64,000 bases of DNA from Rhodobacter sp. SGA-6-6 (GTDB lineage: Bacteria; Pseudomonadota; Alphaproteobacteria; Rhodobacterales; Rhodobacteraceae). The DNA lies in assembly GCF_011043545.1 (NCBI RefSeq), contig NZ_JAAKGP010000005.1, positions 62,001 through 126,000 of the forward strand, written 5' to 3'. The notes under the pieces are model-generated. The model saw only the letters and a program-made list of their open reading frames with translations. It did no database searches and was not told where the DNA came from. Position numbers and translations under genes: made by a program. This document shows positions 16,250 through 25,356 of the stretch, in pieces (positions within the stretch are counted from its first letter, which is position 1; every line of letters begins with the position of its first letter).

Positions 16250-17625
16250 TGATCCGCAAGCTTCTGGTCGCCAACCGGGGGGAGATTGCGGTGCGCATCC
16301 TGCGCGCGGCAAAGGACCTCGGGATGGCGACCGTCGCCGTCCATTCCGAGGCCGACCGTGACTCGCTGCATGTGCAACTGGCCGACGAGGCGGTCTGCAT
16401 CGGCCCGCCGGCGGCGAAGAAAAGCTATCTTTCCGTTGCGGCGATCCTGAAGGCCGCCGAGGAAACCGGGGCGGATGCGATCCATCCGGGCTATGGCTTC
16501 CTGGCCGAGAACGCCGATTTCGCCGATGCGGTGGTGGCGGCCGGCCTGATCTGGGTCGGGCCGTCGGGCGAGGCAATCCGGCTGATGGGCGACAAGGTGT
16601 CCGCCCGTTCCGCCGCCCATGCCGCTGGTGTGCCGGTGGTCCCGGGGTCGATGGGCCGGGTGAAGGACATCGCCGAGGCGCGGCAGATTCTGATGGACAC
16701 CGGCTTTCCGGTGATGATCAAGGCGGCGGCCGGGGGCGGCGGCCGCGGCATCCGCATCGCGGGCGACCTGGCCGAGTTCGAGGCGGCCTTCCCGCAGGCC
16801 GCCGCCGAAGCCTTGGCGGCTTTCGGCGACGGCGGGCTCTACATGGAGAAGGTGATCGGCAACGCGCGGCACATCGAGGTGCAGGTGCTGGGCGACGGTG
16901 TGGACGCGATCCATTGCTTCGAACGCGAATGCTCCCTGCAACGCCGCCGCCAGAAGGTCTGGGAAGAGGCGCCGTCGCTGGCGCTTTCCCCCCGCCAGCG
17001 CGACGAGCTTTGCGCCAGCGCCGTGCGGCTCGCGCGCGCGGTGAACTATTCCGGCGCGGGCACCATCGAATACCTGTTCGACGACGCCACCGGCCGGTTC
17101 CACTTCATCGAGATGAACACCCGGATCCAGGTGGAACACCCGGTGACGGAGATGATCACCGGTATCGACCTTGTGGCCGAGGGGCTGCGCATCGCCGGGG
17201 GCGAGGCGCTGCGGATCAGGCAGGCCGAGGTGCAGGTGAAGGGCCACGCCATCGAGGTCCGGCTGAACGCGGAAGACCCGGCAAAGGGCTTTGCCCCGTT
17301 CCCCGGCACCGTCGAGGCCCTGCGCATCCCCGGCGGCCCCGGCGTGCGGTTCGAGTCGATGCTCTACGCCGGCTATACCGTGCCGCCGTTCTACGACTCG
17401 CTTCTCGCCAAGCTGGTGGTCCATGCCGAGACCCGCGCGGCCGCGATCCAGCGCCTGACCCGCGCCCTGGGCGAGACCCGGATCGACGGCATCCGCACCA
17501 CGAAACCGCTGTTCCTTGCCCTTGCCGCCGACCCCGAGGTGCAGGCGGGCAGGTTCCACACCCGCTGGCTGGAAGGCTGGCTCGACCGCAACGCCGGCCG
17601 GCTGACCCCCGAGCCGGACCCCTGA
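16249..17625 (+). CDS. Biotin carboxylase (AccC-like) of the pxp operon
   Basis: 458 residues with the complete biotin-carboxylase fold: N-terminal LLVANRGEIAVRILRAAKD, ATP-grasp glycine loop GGGGRGIRI near residue 165, MNTRIQVEHPVTEM near 290 and the C-terminal B/C domain. It carboxylates biotin on the adjacent carrier using ATP and bicarbonate. Length is like AccC and there is no fused carrier or carboxyltransferase domain. The start overlaps the carrier gene by one base. The partners are PxpB/PxpC-type carboxyltransferase proteins, so a urea-carboxylase-like or lactam-directed carboxylation is more likely than fatty-acid synthesis. Confidence 0.85.
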   Translation: MIRKLLVANRGEIAVRILRAAKDLGMATVAVHSEADRDSLHVQLADEAVCIGPPAAKKSYLSVAAILKAAEETGADAIHPGYGFLAENADFADAVVAAGLIWVGPSGEAIRLMGDKVSARSAAHAAGVPVVPGSMGRVKDIAEARQILMDTGFPVMIKAAAGGGGRGIRIAGDLAEFEAAFPQAAAEALAAFGDGGLYMEKVIGNARHIEVQVLGDGVDAIHCFERECSLQRRRQKVWEEAPSLALSPRQRDELCASAVRLARAVNYSGAGTIEYLFDDATGRFHFIEMNTRIQVEHPVTEMITGIDLVAEGLRIAGGEALRIRQAEVQVKGHAIEVRLNAEDPAKGFAPFPGTVEALRIPGGPGVRFESMLYAGYTVPPFYDSLLAKLVVHAETRAAAIQRLTRALGETRIDGIRTTKPLFLALAADPEVQAGRFHTRWLEGWLDRNAGRLTPEPDP

Positions 17626-17636
17626 AAGGAGGCCCC

Positions 17637-18512
17637 ATGTCGATCCGCTTCACCTTCGGAGGCGACGAGCACATCTTCGGCGAAGTCTCCGAAGCCATGT
17701 CGCTCGAATCCTTCTTCACCTCGCTTTCCATGACCAATGCGGTGCGCGCGGCGGGGATCAAGGGCGTCACCGAAATCTGCCCGGCCAATGCCAGCTTCCA
17801 GGTCAAGTTCGACCCCGACCGGATCAGGCCCGACGACCTGATGCGCGAGCTGAAGGCGATGGAGGCCGCGGCGGCGACATCCGACGCCAGCCTCAAGACA
17901 AGGATCATCGAGATCCCGGTGCTCTACAACGATCCCTGGACGCATGAGACGCTGATGCGCTTCCGCGAGCGGCATCAGGACCCGAGCAAGACCGACCTGG
18001 AATATGCCGCCGAGATCAACGGCTTGGGCACGGTCGAGAACTTCATCGCCGCGCATTCCGGCCAGCCTTGGTTCGTGTCGATGGTGGGCTTCGTCGCCGG
18101 GTTGCCGTTCCTTTACCAGATGGTCGAGCGCGAGCGACAGTTGCAGGTGCCGAAATACCTGCGCCCGCGCACCGACACGCCGAAGCTGACCGTGGGCCAC
18201 GGCGGCTGCTTCTCCTGCATCTATTCGGTGAGGGGCGCGGGCGGCTACCAGATGTTCGGCGTGACGCCGATGCCGATCTACGATCCGCAGCAGAAGGTGT
18301 CCTACCTGCGGGACGAAATGTGCCTGTTCCGCCCCGGCGACATCGTGAAATGGAAGCCGGTGACGCGCGACACCTATGACGCCGCGGTCGAGGCGGTGGC
18401 GCAGAACCGCTACGAGCCGGTGATCCGCCCGGCGACCTTCAGCCTGGCCGAGTTCAACCGCGACATGGCCGGCACCAATGCCAGACTGATGGAGGCCCTT
18501 CATGGCCGTTAA
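17637..18512 (+). CDS. pxpB: 5-oxoprolinase subunit B / KipI-like carboxyltransferase domain protein
   Basis: 291 residues, longer than typical PxpB/KipI. The ATG follows AAAGGAGG. The first ~100 residues are an additional N-terminal region; the core contains FVSMVGFVAGLPFLYQM, LTVGHGGCFSCIYSV and GGYQMFGVTP, the signature of the CT_C_D/AHS1 domain of allophanate hydrolase subunit 1 and urea carboxylase. With PxpC it forms the ATP-dependent half of oxoprolinase. It overlaps pxpC by 11 bp. Confidence 0.8.
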   Translation: MSIRFTFGGDEHIFGEVSEAMSLESFFTSLSMTNAVRAAGIKGVTEICPANASFQVKFDPDRIRPDDLMRELKAMEAAAATSDASLKTRIIEIPVLYNDPWTHETLMRFRERHQDPSKTDLEYAAEINGLGTVENFIAAHSGQPWFVSMVGFVAGLPFLYQMVERERQLQVPKYLRPRTDTPKLTVGHGGCFSCIYSVRGAGGYQMFGVTPMPIYDPQQKVSYLRDEMCLFRPGDIVKWKPVTRDTYDAAVEAVAQNRYEPVIRPATFSLAEFNRDMAGTNARLMEALHGR

Positions 18513-19470
18513 GGTTGTCACCCCCGGCCTGTCGACCACGGTGCAGGATCTGGGCCGCCCCGGGTATTACCACCTCGGCATCCCGCTGTCCGGCGGGATG
18601 GACCGCTTCGCGCTCCGCGCCGCCAACATGCTGGTCGGCAACGACGAGGGCGCGGCGGTGCTGGAGGCAGTGTTCCTCGGCCCGGAGCTGGAGTTCACCT
18701 CGGCCGCGACGGTGGCGGTGACGGGAGGCGAGCTGCCGCCGAAGCTGAACGGCGAGGAGCGCGCGACCTGGGAGGCGTTCCCGGTCAAATCCGGCGACCG
18801 GCTGTCCTTCGGCTTCCTCAAGGCCGGGGCGCGGGCCTATGTCGCGGTCTCCGGCGGGATCGACGTGCCGCTGACGCTGGGGTCGCGCAGCACCTACACG
18901 CTGGGCGCCTTGGGCGGCCATGAGGGGCGGGCGCTGAAGGCCGGGGACGAACTGCCCTTGGGGCAGGGGAAGGGTAGCAAGGGTGCGATCCCCGCGAACC
19001 TGCGCCGCCAGCCGGGCAATCCGGCGGAACTGCGGATGCTGCCGGGTCTCTACCGGCACCGGATCACCGCCGAGGCCGGCAAGAGGTTCCTCGCCGACAC
19101 CTGGAAGGTCGCGCCCGAGGCGGACCGGATCGGCTACCGCTTCAAGGGCGGCACCGCGCTGGACTTCGTGCCGCGGGAGCAGCCGTTCGGGGCCGGGTCG
19201 AACCCGTCGAACATCGTCGATGCCTGCTATCCCTATGGCAGCATACAGGTGCCGGGCGGGACGGAGCCCATCGTGCTGCACCGTGATGCGGTGTCCGGCG
19301 GCGGCTACATGATGCTGGGCTGCGTGATCAGCGCCGACATGGACCTGATCGGGCAATTGCAGCCCCACGCCCCGGCGCGGTTCACCGAAGTGACGATGGA
19401 GCAGGCACTGGCCGCCCGGCACGACCGGCAGGCCGCCTTGGGCCGCGTCCGCGCCCATCTCGGGCTGTGA
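18502..19470 (+). CDS. pxpC: 5-oxoprolinase subunit C / biotin-dependent carboxyltransferase (AHS2) family protein
   Basis: 322 residues of the CT_A_B/AHS2 family. Conserved segments are VTPGLSTTVQDLGRPGYYH at the N-terminus, YVAVSGGIDVP in the centre, and GSIQVPGGTEPIVLHRDAV plus GGYMMLGCV towards the C-terminus. It pairs with the preceding AHS1-type subunit as in PxpBC or KipI-KipA. It is the last gene of the operon and is convergent with the AraC regulator, 45 bp away. Confidence 0.85.
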   Translation: MAVKVVTPGLSTTVQDLGRPGYYHLGIPLSGGMDRFALRAANMLVGNDEGAAVLEAVFLGPELEFTSAATVAVTGGELPPKLNGEERATWEAFPVKSGDRLSFGFLKAGARAYVAVSGGIDVPLTLGSRSTYTLGALGGHEGRALKAGDELPLGQGKGSKGAIPANLRRQPGNPAELRMLPGLYRHRITAEAGKRFLADTWKVAPEADRIGYRFKGGTALDFVPREQPFGAGSNPSNIVDACYPYGSIQVPGGTEPIVLHRDAVSGGGYMMLGCVISADMDLIGQLQPHAPARFTEVTMEQALAARHDRQAALGRVRAHLGL

Positions 19471-19515
19471 GGGGAGGGGGCCGGGATGACCGCCACAGCG
19501 CGCCTTCCCCGCCCC

Positions 19516-20460
19516 CTAGGCCCGGCCGCGCGCCTCGCTGGGGGTGATGCCGAACCTTGCCTTGAAGGCACGGCTGAACTGCGCCTGATCGGGAAAGCCG
19601 CGCGCCCAGGCGATCTCGCCGATGGACCGCCGGTCGGCCGGGTTCTGCAAATCCTCCTGCGCCGCCATCAGCCGCATGTCGCGCACCCAGGCGCCCAGGG
19701 TGGTGTTGGTGTCGCGCAGCACCTCGTGCAGGTAGCGCACGGAAATCCCGCAGCCCGCGGCCACCTTGTCGGGGCCGAGGTCGGGGTCATCGAGATGGCG
19801 GCGCACGAAGCCCTCGATCCGGGCCAGATGGCCGGCGCGCACCGAGGACACCGAGGACAGCATCACCCGGTCGTCGGCCTGCAGGGCCAGCGCCAGCAGG
19901 TCGGCCAGCTGCCGGCCCACGGTGGCGCGGGTCTCCTCGGTCATCGTGGCATAGCGCGCGGGGATCAGGTGCACCATGTCGACGAAGAAGCCGCTGGCGC
20001 CGTTGGTCGCGTCGAACTCCAGCGAGCAGAAGCGGTCGGGCGCGCGGACGCGGCCGCCCAGCATGTCGGAGGACAGCTTCATCACCCACAGGTCGGCCGG
20101 GTCGTCGTGGCTGAATTCATAGGGCTGGTGGCTGCGCTCGATGAAATAGGCGCCGGGATTGGCGCGGATCTCCTTGCCGCCCTGCAGGAAGCGCACCTCG
20201 GAGCGTGCGGGGATGGTGATCAGGAATTCCTCCGGCCCCGGCTCGCGGAAATGCTTCGGCAGCCGGCGGTAAAGGAGCGCGTCCGAGGTCAGCCGCGACA
20301 GCGACACCTGGCCCAGGGTCCAGTCGGTGATGCGGCCATCGAAGGCCTCGGGCCGGCGGAAGGTCAGGTCCAGCGGGAAATAGGCCTGTGCGATGGTCTC
20401 GTGCCAATGGCGGCTGCGCGCGCCAAGGTCGATCCCCTCGGTCGTGATGGTGCGTTGCAT
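19516..20460 (-). CDS. AraC-family transcriptional regulator of the hyu operon
   Basis: 314 residues from ATG 20460 behind GGGGAGGAG; longer frames upstream lack a ribosome-binding site. The N-terminal ~170 residues form an AraC-binding-like sensor domain (FRRPEAFDGRITDWTLGQV, then FLITIPARSEVRFLQGG). The C-terminal ~100 residues contain the double helix-turn-helix, ending with ARGFPDQAQFSRAFKARFG. It is divergent from hyuB across 254 bp, so it probably controls the hyuBA-transporter operon. The effector is unknown; a lactam or hydantoin-like compound is inferred. Confidence 0.85.
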   Translation of the reverse strand: MQRTITTEGIDLGARSRHWHETIAQAYFPLDLTFRRPEAFDGRITDWTLGQVSLSRLTSDALLYRRLPKHFREPGPEEFLITIPARSEVRFLQGGKEIRANPGAYFIERSHQPYEFSHDDPADLWVMKLSSDMLGGRVRAPDRFCSLEFDATNGASGFFVDMVHLIPARYATMTEETRATVGRQLADLLALALQADDRVMLSSVSSVRAGHLARIEGFVRRHLDDPDLGPDKVAAGCGISVRYLHEVLRDTNTTLGAWVRDMRLMAAQEDLQNPADRRSIGEIAWARGFPDQAQFSRAFKARFGITPSEARGRA

Positions 20461-20714
20461 CGGGCTCCTCCCCGTTCCGCCCATCAGGCCATGCGCGAAA
20501 TCGCCTGTAAAGCGCGGCGTTCCGCAGCGGCGGCGCAGCGCGCTGTCGCACAAAAATCCATGCGTCCGGTGCAAAGACGCGCCGCAATTCCTGCCGCTAG
20601 CCTCTCTGCCACAACGGCGCAACAGACGCCGCGCAACAGGGAATTCCACCGATTCGGCCGGGCGATCCGCCCGAGCGGCACCCTTTTGCGCGGCCCCCGG
20701 CAGGAGGCTTCGCA
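20461..20714. promoter_or_regulatory. Divergent AraC / hyuB regulatory region with a direct repeat
   Basis: This is the longest gene-free stretch in the window (254 bp). GCGCAACAG occurs twice in direct orientation at 20617-20625 and 20631-20639, a plausible AraC-type half-site pair about 80 bp upstream of hyuB. AGGAGG at 20701-20706 is the hyuB ribosome-binding site. The rest contains no coding signal that I can recognise. Confidence 0.4.
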
Positions 20715-22499
20715 ATGACGAAAACCACAGCCCGGAAGGTCGAGGTCGATCCGATCACGCTATCGGTCGTCCGCGGCATTCTGGAAACCACGCAGCGCGA
20801 GATGACGCTGAGCCTGGAAAAGACCGCGCGGTCGAGCGTGTTCAACCTGGCGCACGACTATTCCACCGCGCTGTTCAACCACCGGCCCGAGATGATCCTG
20901 CAAGGGCAGGACATCCCGATCCACCTCGGCAGCCTGATCCCGGCGATGAAGGTGGTGGCGAAGTATTTCGACGGCGAGATCCACGAGGGCGACCTGATCA
21001 TCCACAACGATCCGGCCTGGGGCGGGTCGCACGCCATCGACACCTGCTTCTACCGGCCGGTGTTCTGGCAGGGCCGGCTGAAATACTGGACCGTCTGCAA
21101 GGGCCACCTGACCGACGTGGGCGGGCCGGTGCCGGCCGGCTACAACCCGAACGCCAAGGAAATCTATGCCGAATGCCTGCGCATCCCGCCGGTGAAGGTG
21201 TGGGACCGCGGCCAGCCGCGCAAGGACGTGCTGAACCTGCTTCTCACCAACATGCGCGCCCGCCGCGACCAGGAAGGCGACTTCAACGCGCTGATCGGCG
21301 CCTGCCAGGTGGGCGAGCGCGCGCTCTTGGCGATGCTGGAGAAATACGGCGAAGAGCAGGTGGATGCCTGCATCGACATGCTGCTGGACATGGCCGAAAA
21401 GCAGATGCGCGGGCTGATCGCCGCGGTGCCGGACGGCAGCTATGAGGGGATGGCGATCCTGGAAGATGCCGGCCACGGCTTCGGCGATTTCGAGATCAGG
21501 GCGAAGGTCACGATCAAGGGCGACAGCTGCCACATCGCCATCTCCAGCCCGCCGCAGATTCCCTATTTCATCAACAGCTACGAGGGGAACAGCCATTCCG
21601 GCGTCTATCTGGGCCTGATGATGTTCGCACAGCTGCCGCCGCCCTACAACGAGGGGCTGTATCGCTGCGTGACGGTGGATTTCGGGCCGAAAGGCACGAT
21701 CTGCAACGCGCAGGAACCCGCGCCGCACATGAACTGCACCACCACGCCGATGGAGACGCTGACCGATGCGGTGCGGCTGGCCTTCGAGAAGGCGGTGCCG
21801 TCCAAGGTCTCGGCGAGCTGGGGCCATGCCAACGGGCTGAACATCGCCGGCTGGGACAAGCGGCATGACGAGGAATATGTCACGATGGTGCTGGCCACCA
21901 TCATCTCGGGCGCAGGCGCCACGCCGTCGCAGGACGGCTGGCACGCCTGCGGGCCGGAATGCTGCTTCGGGGCGCTGACCAGCGGAGACGTGGAACTGCT
22001 GGAATATTCCTACCCGATCATCATCCACCGTTATTCGCTGATGGAGGATTCGGGCGGCGCCGGCAAGTTCCGCGGCGGGTCCGGCACCGCCTGGGAGGTG
22101 GAGCCGCTGAACGACGACATGACCTTCATCACCTTCGGCGAAGGCCGCCGCATCCCGGCGGTGGGCGCCGCTGGCGCGGCCAGCACGATCACCGACACCA
22201 AGGTCGGAAGGCTGGAACTGGTGAAGGGCGGGCAGTCCAGGACCATCCGCGAGAACGTGATCGAGGTCATCAAGCCCGGCGACCGGATCACCAACATGAA
22301 CCCCGGCGGCGGCGGCTACGGCAACCCGATGGAGCGCGCGGTGGAAAGCGTGCTGTCGGACGTGAAGAACGGCCTCGTCTCGGTGCGAGGGGCAAGGGAG
22401 GACTACGGCGTCATCATCACAGACCCCGCCACGCTGGCCGTGGACAGGGACGCAACCGAGAGCCTGCGCGCCAAGCGTCGCGCCGTGGCCGCGAAATAA
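20715..22499 (+). CDS. hyuB: Hydantoinase/oxoprolinase subunit B family protein
   Basis: 594 residues of the HyuB family. The N-terminus VDPITLSVVRGILETTQREM, then LSLEKTARSSVFNLAHDYS, IHNDPAWGGSHAID and the late SGGAGKFRGGSGTAWEVEP are the conserved blocks. HyuB with HyuA forms ATP-dependent hydantoinases, 5-oxoprolinases, caprolactamases or acetophenone-type carboxylases. It is the first gene of a seven-gene operon with its own ABC importer, which implies that the substrate is taken up from outside. The ATG follows AGGAGG. Confidence 0.85.
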   Translation: MTKTTARKVEVDPITLSVVRGILETTQREMTLSLEKTARSSVFNLAHDYSTALFNHRPEMILQGQDIPIHLGSLIPAMKVVAKYFDGEIHEGDLIIHNDPAWGGSHAIDTCFYRPVFWQGRLKYWTVCKGHLTDVGGPVPAGYNPNAKEIYAECLRIPPVKVWDRGQPRKDVLNLLLTNMRARRDQEGDFNALIGACQVGERALLAMLEKYGEEQVDACIDMLLDMAEKQMRGLIAAVPDGSYEGMAILEDAGHGFGDFEIRAKVTIKGDSCHIAISSPPQIPYFINSYEGNSHSGVYLGLMMFAQLPPPYNEGLYRCVTVDFGPKGTICNAQEPAPHMNCTTTPMETLTDAVRLAFEKAVPSKVSASWGHANGLNIAGWDKRHDEEYVTMVLATIISGAGATPSQDGWHACGPECCFGALTSGDVELLEYSYPIIIHRYSLMEDSGGAGKFRGGSGTAWEVEPLNDDMTFITFGEGRRIPAVGAAGAASTITDTKVGRLELVKGGQSRTIRENVIEVIKPGDRITNMNPGGGGYGNPMERAVESVLSDVKNGLVSVRGAREDYGVIITDPATLAVDRDATESLRAKRRAVAAK

Positions 22500-22513
22500 G
22501 GGGGGATGTGAGA

Positions 22514-24595
22514 ATGAAATCCGAATACAGACTGGGCATCGACGCGGGCGGCACCTTCACCGACTTCGTGCTGGCCGACAAATCCGGGCAGGTGCGGCTG
22601 TTCAAGGCGCTCTCCACCCCGCAGGACCCGACGCTGGCGATCCGCAACGGGCTGGCGCTGATCTCCGAGGAACTGGGGGTTCCGGCGACCGAGATCATCC
22701 CCGGCTGCGACCTCTGCATCAACGGCACCACCGTCGGGCTGAACGCGCTGATCCAGCACAAGGGGGCGAAGACCGGGCTGATCTGCACCGCGGGGCACGA
22801 GGACTCGCTGGAAATCCGCCTCGGCCACAAGGAGGACGGCTACCGCTACGACCCGGAATACCCGCCCGCCACCATGCTGGTCCCGCGCTACCTGCGCCGC
22901 GGCGTCAGCGAGCGCGTCCTCTCCACCGGCGAGGTGCGCACGCCGCTGAACGAGGCCGATGTCCGCGCCGCCTGCGAGTTGTTCCTTGCCGAAGGGGTGG
23001 AGACGGTGGCGATCAGCTTCGTCTGGTCGGTGCTGCATCCCGAGCATGAGCGCCGCGCCGGCGAGATCGTGCGCGAGATGATGCCGGGCGCGATCCTGAC
23101 CCTCGGGAGCGAGCTTTACCCGCAGGTGCGCGAATACACCCGCACCTCGACCGCGGTGGTGAACGCCTATCTCGCGCCGATCATGAAGCGCTATGTCGAT
23201 GCGGTGGACGCCTGGTTCCGCAGCCTCGGCGCGAAGCATCCAGTGCGCTACTACCAGTCGAACGGCGGCCTCGCCATCGGCCAGGCGATGACCGACCGCT
23301 CGGTCTATGCCATCAACTCCGGCCCCGCCTCGGCGCCGGCGGCGGGTCAATATGTCTGCGAGCCGTTCGGCAAGAAGGACGTGATCACCGTCGACATGGG
23401 CGGCACCTCCTTCGACATCACCCTGACCAAGGACGGTTCCACCAACATCAGCAAGAACATCGACTTCCTGCGCTACCGCATCGGCGTGCCGATGATCCAG
23501 GTGGAAACCCTCGGCGCCGGCGGTGGCAGCATCGGCTGGATCGACGAGATGGGGTTGATGCAGATGGGGCCGCAATCGGCGGGCTCGGACCCCGGGCCGG
23601 CCTGCTATGGCCAGGGCGGCACCTTGCCCACGGTCAGCGACGCCAACCTGACCTTGGGTTATCTCAACCCCGAGGGGCTGGTCGGCGGGCGCTTGCCGCT
23701 CGACGCCGGCAAGGCGCGCGGGGCGATCGAGAAGGCCCTCGCCGAACCGCTGGGGATGAGCGTGGAACGCGCCGCCTATGGCATGTTCACCATCGTCAAC
23801 GCCAACATGGTGAACGGCATCCGCCGCGTCACCGTGGAACGCGGCTACGACCCGCGCGATTTCGTGCTGGTCGGCGCCGGGGGCGCGACGGCAGCCCACA
23901 TCACCGCGCTGGCCGATGCGATGGGGATCGACACCATCGTGCTGCCGAAACTGGCCTCGGGCCTCTGCGCCTTCGGCCAGATCATCAGTGACGTGAAATA
24001 CAACTACATGGCCACCGCGCCTTTGCGGCTGGAGTCGGACGCGGCCTATGCCCGGATCGACGAGCTGTTCGGCCAGATCGAGGCGCAGGGGCTGGAGCAT
24101 CTGAAGGCCGACGGTTTCGGCGGTGCCAACACGCGGGTGAAGCGCAGCCTCGACATGAGATATGTCGGGCAAGTCCATGAATGCACGGTGGAAATCGACA
24201 CATTCAAGGTCGATGCCAGCAGCATCGGCCGAATCATCGAGGCGTTCCACAAGCGGCACGAACAGCTCTACACCTACTCCGAGCCGCATTCCGTGGTCGA
24301 GGTGGTGAACCTGGAAAGCACGGTCTACGGCCTGGTGGACAAGCCGGGCCGGACCGTCCTTCCCCCCGGCAAAGGTGCGGCATCGGCCATCAAGGCGCAC
24401 CGCGACGCGGTGTTCTCGGCCGACGGCGCGCGGGTGAAGACGCCGATCTATGACGGCGGCCGCCTCGGTGCGGGCGATAGTGTCGCCGGCCCCGCGGTGA
24501 TCGAGGAAGTCACCACCACCATCGTCGTGGAACCGGGCTGGACGGCGAAGCTGGACGCCTCGGGTTCCTATCTGATCACAAGGGGGGCTGCATGA
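22514..24595 (+). CDS. hyuA: Hydantoinase/oxoprolinase subunit A family protein
   Basis: 693 residues of the HyuA family with an actin/ASKHA-like ATP-binding core. The first motif is LGIDAGGTFTDFV, the glycine loop CINGTTVGLNALIQHKG, and the second phosphate motif VDMGGTSFDITL, followed by GAGGGSIGWID. HyuA binds and hydrolyses ATP to activate a cyclic amide that HyuB opens. The start at 22514 lies 14 bp after hyuB, preceded by GGGGGATG as a modest ribosome-binding site. It overlaps the first transporter gene by ATGA. Confidence 0.85.
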   Translation: MKSEYRLGIDAGGTFTDFVLADKSGQVRLFKALSTPQDPTLAIRNGLALISEELGVPATEIIPGCDLCINGTTVGLNALIQHKGAKTGLICTAGHEDSLEIRLGHKEDGYRYDPEYPPATMLVPRYLRRGVSERVLSTGEVRTPLNEADVRAACELFLAEGVETVAISFVWSVLHPEHERRAGEIVREMMPGAILTLGSELYPQVREYTRTSTAVVNAYLAPIMKRYVDAVDAWFRSLGAKHPVRYYQSNGGLAIGQAMTDRSVYAINSGPASAPAAGQYVCEPFGKKDVITVDMGGTSFDITLTKDGSTNISKNIDFLRYRIGVPMIQVETLGAGGGSIGWIDEMGLMQMGPQSAGSDPGPACYGQGGTLPTVSDANLTLGYLNPEGLVGGRLPLDAGKARGAIEKALAEPLGMSVERAAYGMFTIVNANMVNGIRRVTVERGYDPRDFVLVGAGGATAAHITALADAMGIDTIVLPKLASGLCAFGQIISDVKYNYMATAPLRLESDAAYARIDELFGQIEAQGLEHLKADGFGGANTRVKRSLDMRYVGQVHECTVEIDTFKVDASSIGRIIEAFHKRHEQLYTYSEPHSVVEVVNLESTVYGLVDKPGRTVLPPGKGAASAIKAHRDAVFSADGARVKTPIYDGGRLGAGDSVAGPAVIEEVTTTIVVEPGWTAKLDASGSYLITRGAA

Positions 24596-25356
24596 GCGAA
24601 CTCGGCGCAGACGGGGTATCGGTCGCCTTCGCGGGGCTGAAGGCCCTGTCGGAGGTGACGCTGAGGGTCGCCTCCGGCCAGATCGTCGGGCTGATCGGCC
24701 CGAACGGGGCGGGGAAGACCACCCTCGTCAACGCGCTGACCGGGTTCCAGCCCGTAACCGCGGGCGCCGTCACGCTGGACGGTGCGCCGCTGGCCGGGCT
24801 GCGCCCGCATGAGGTGCGCTGCAAGGGCATCGCCCGCACCTTTCAGGGCGGGCGGCTGTTCCGCGACCTGCCGGTGATTGACAACCTCGAAGTGACCGGC
24901 GTGGCTTTGGGCCTGTCCCGCGCCGCCGCCATCGCGGAGGCGGAACAGATGCTGGCGTGGATGGGGATTTCCCACCTCGCGGGCCGCATCGCCGGCACGC
25001 TGCCCTATACCGACGAACGCCGCGTCGCCATCGGCCGGGCGCTGATACGGGCGCCCGCCTTCCTGCTCCTCGACGAACCCGCCGCGGGGATGAGCGCGCC
25101 GGAGGCCGCGGACCTTTCCGCCCTGATCCGCCGCATCGCCGGCGAGCGCGGCATCGGCGTCCTCTTGATCGAACACAACGTCGGGCTGGTGCTGGGCCTT
25201 TGCGATCCCATCGTCGTGCTGGACTCGGGTGCTGTGATCGAGACCGGGCCTCCGGCGGCGATCAAGGCCAGCGAGAAGGTGCGCCACGCCTATATGGGCA
25301 CCGCCGCCGACACCGACCTGCCGGTGCTGGAAAGCGGGCTGGAGGTGCTGGAATGA
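24592..25356 (+). CDS. Branched-chain-type ABC transporter ATP-binding protein (LivG-like)
   Basis: 254 residues. Walker A is GPNGAGKTTLVNALTG near residue 34, with the LivG-typical GIARTFQGGRLFRDLPVIDNLEV and Walker B FLLLDEPAAGMSAPE. The signature region is divergent (GTLPYTDERRVAIGRAL instead of LSGGQ), a variation seen in LivG proteins. The start overlaps hyuA by four bases. It energises the import system encoded by the following genes. Confidence 0.85.
   Translation: MSELGADGVSVAFAGLKALSEVTLRVASGQIVGLIGPNGAGKTTLVNALTGFQPVTAGAVTLDGAPLAGLRPHEVRCKGIARTFQGGRLFRDLPVIDNLEVTGVALGLSRAAAIAEAEQMLAWMGISHLAGRIAGTLPYTDERRVAIGRALIRAPAFLLLDEPAAGMSAPEAADLSALIRRIAGERGIGVLLIEHNVGLVLGLCDPIVVLDSGAVIETGPPAAIKASEKVRHAYMGTAADTDLPVLESGLEVLE

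Noticed and set aside
16016-17625. AccB/AccC for fatty-acid synthesis
   Set aside because: The carrier lacks the usual linker, has EVMKS instead of EAMKM, and is embedded among pxpA, pxpB and pxpC; an acetyl-CoA carboxylase role is unlikely.
19471-19515. G-rich/C-rich tract between pxpC and the AraC gene as a terminator
   Set aside because: The GGGGAGGGGG and CCTTCCCCGCCCCC tracts pair only imperfectly and no clean stem-loop with a T-run was found.
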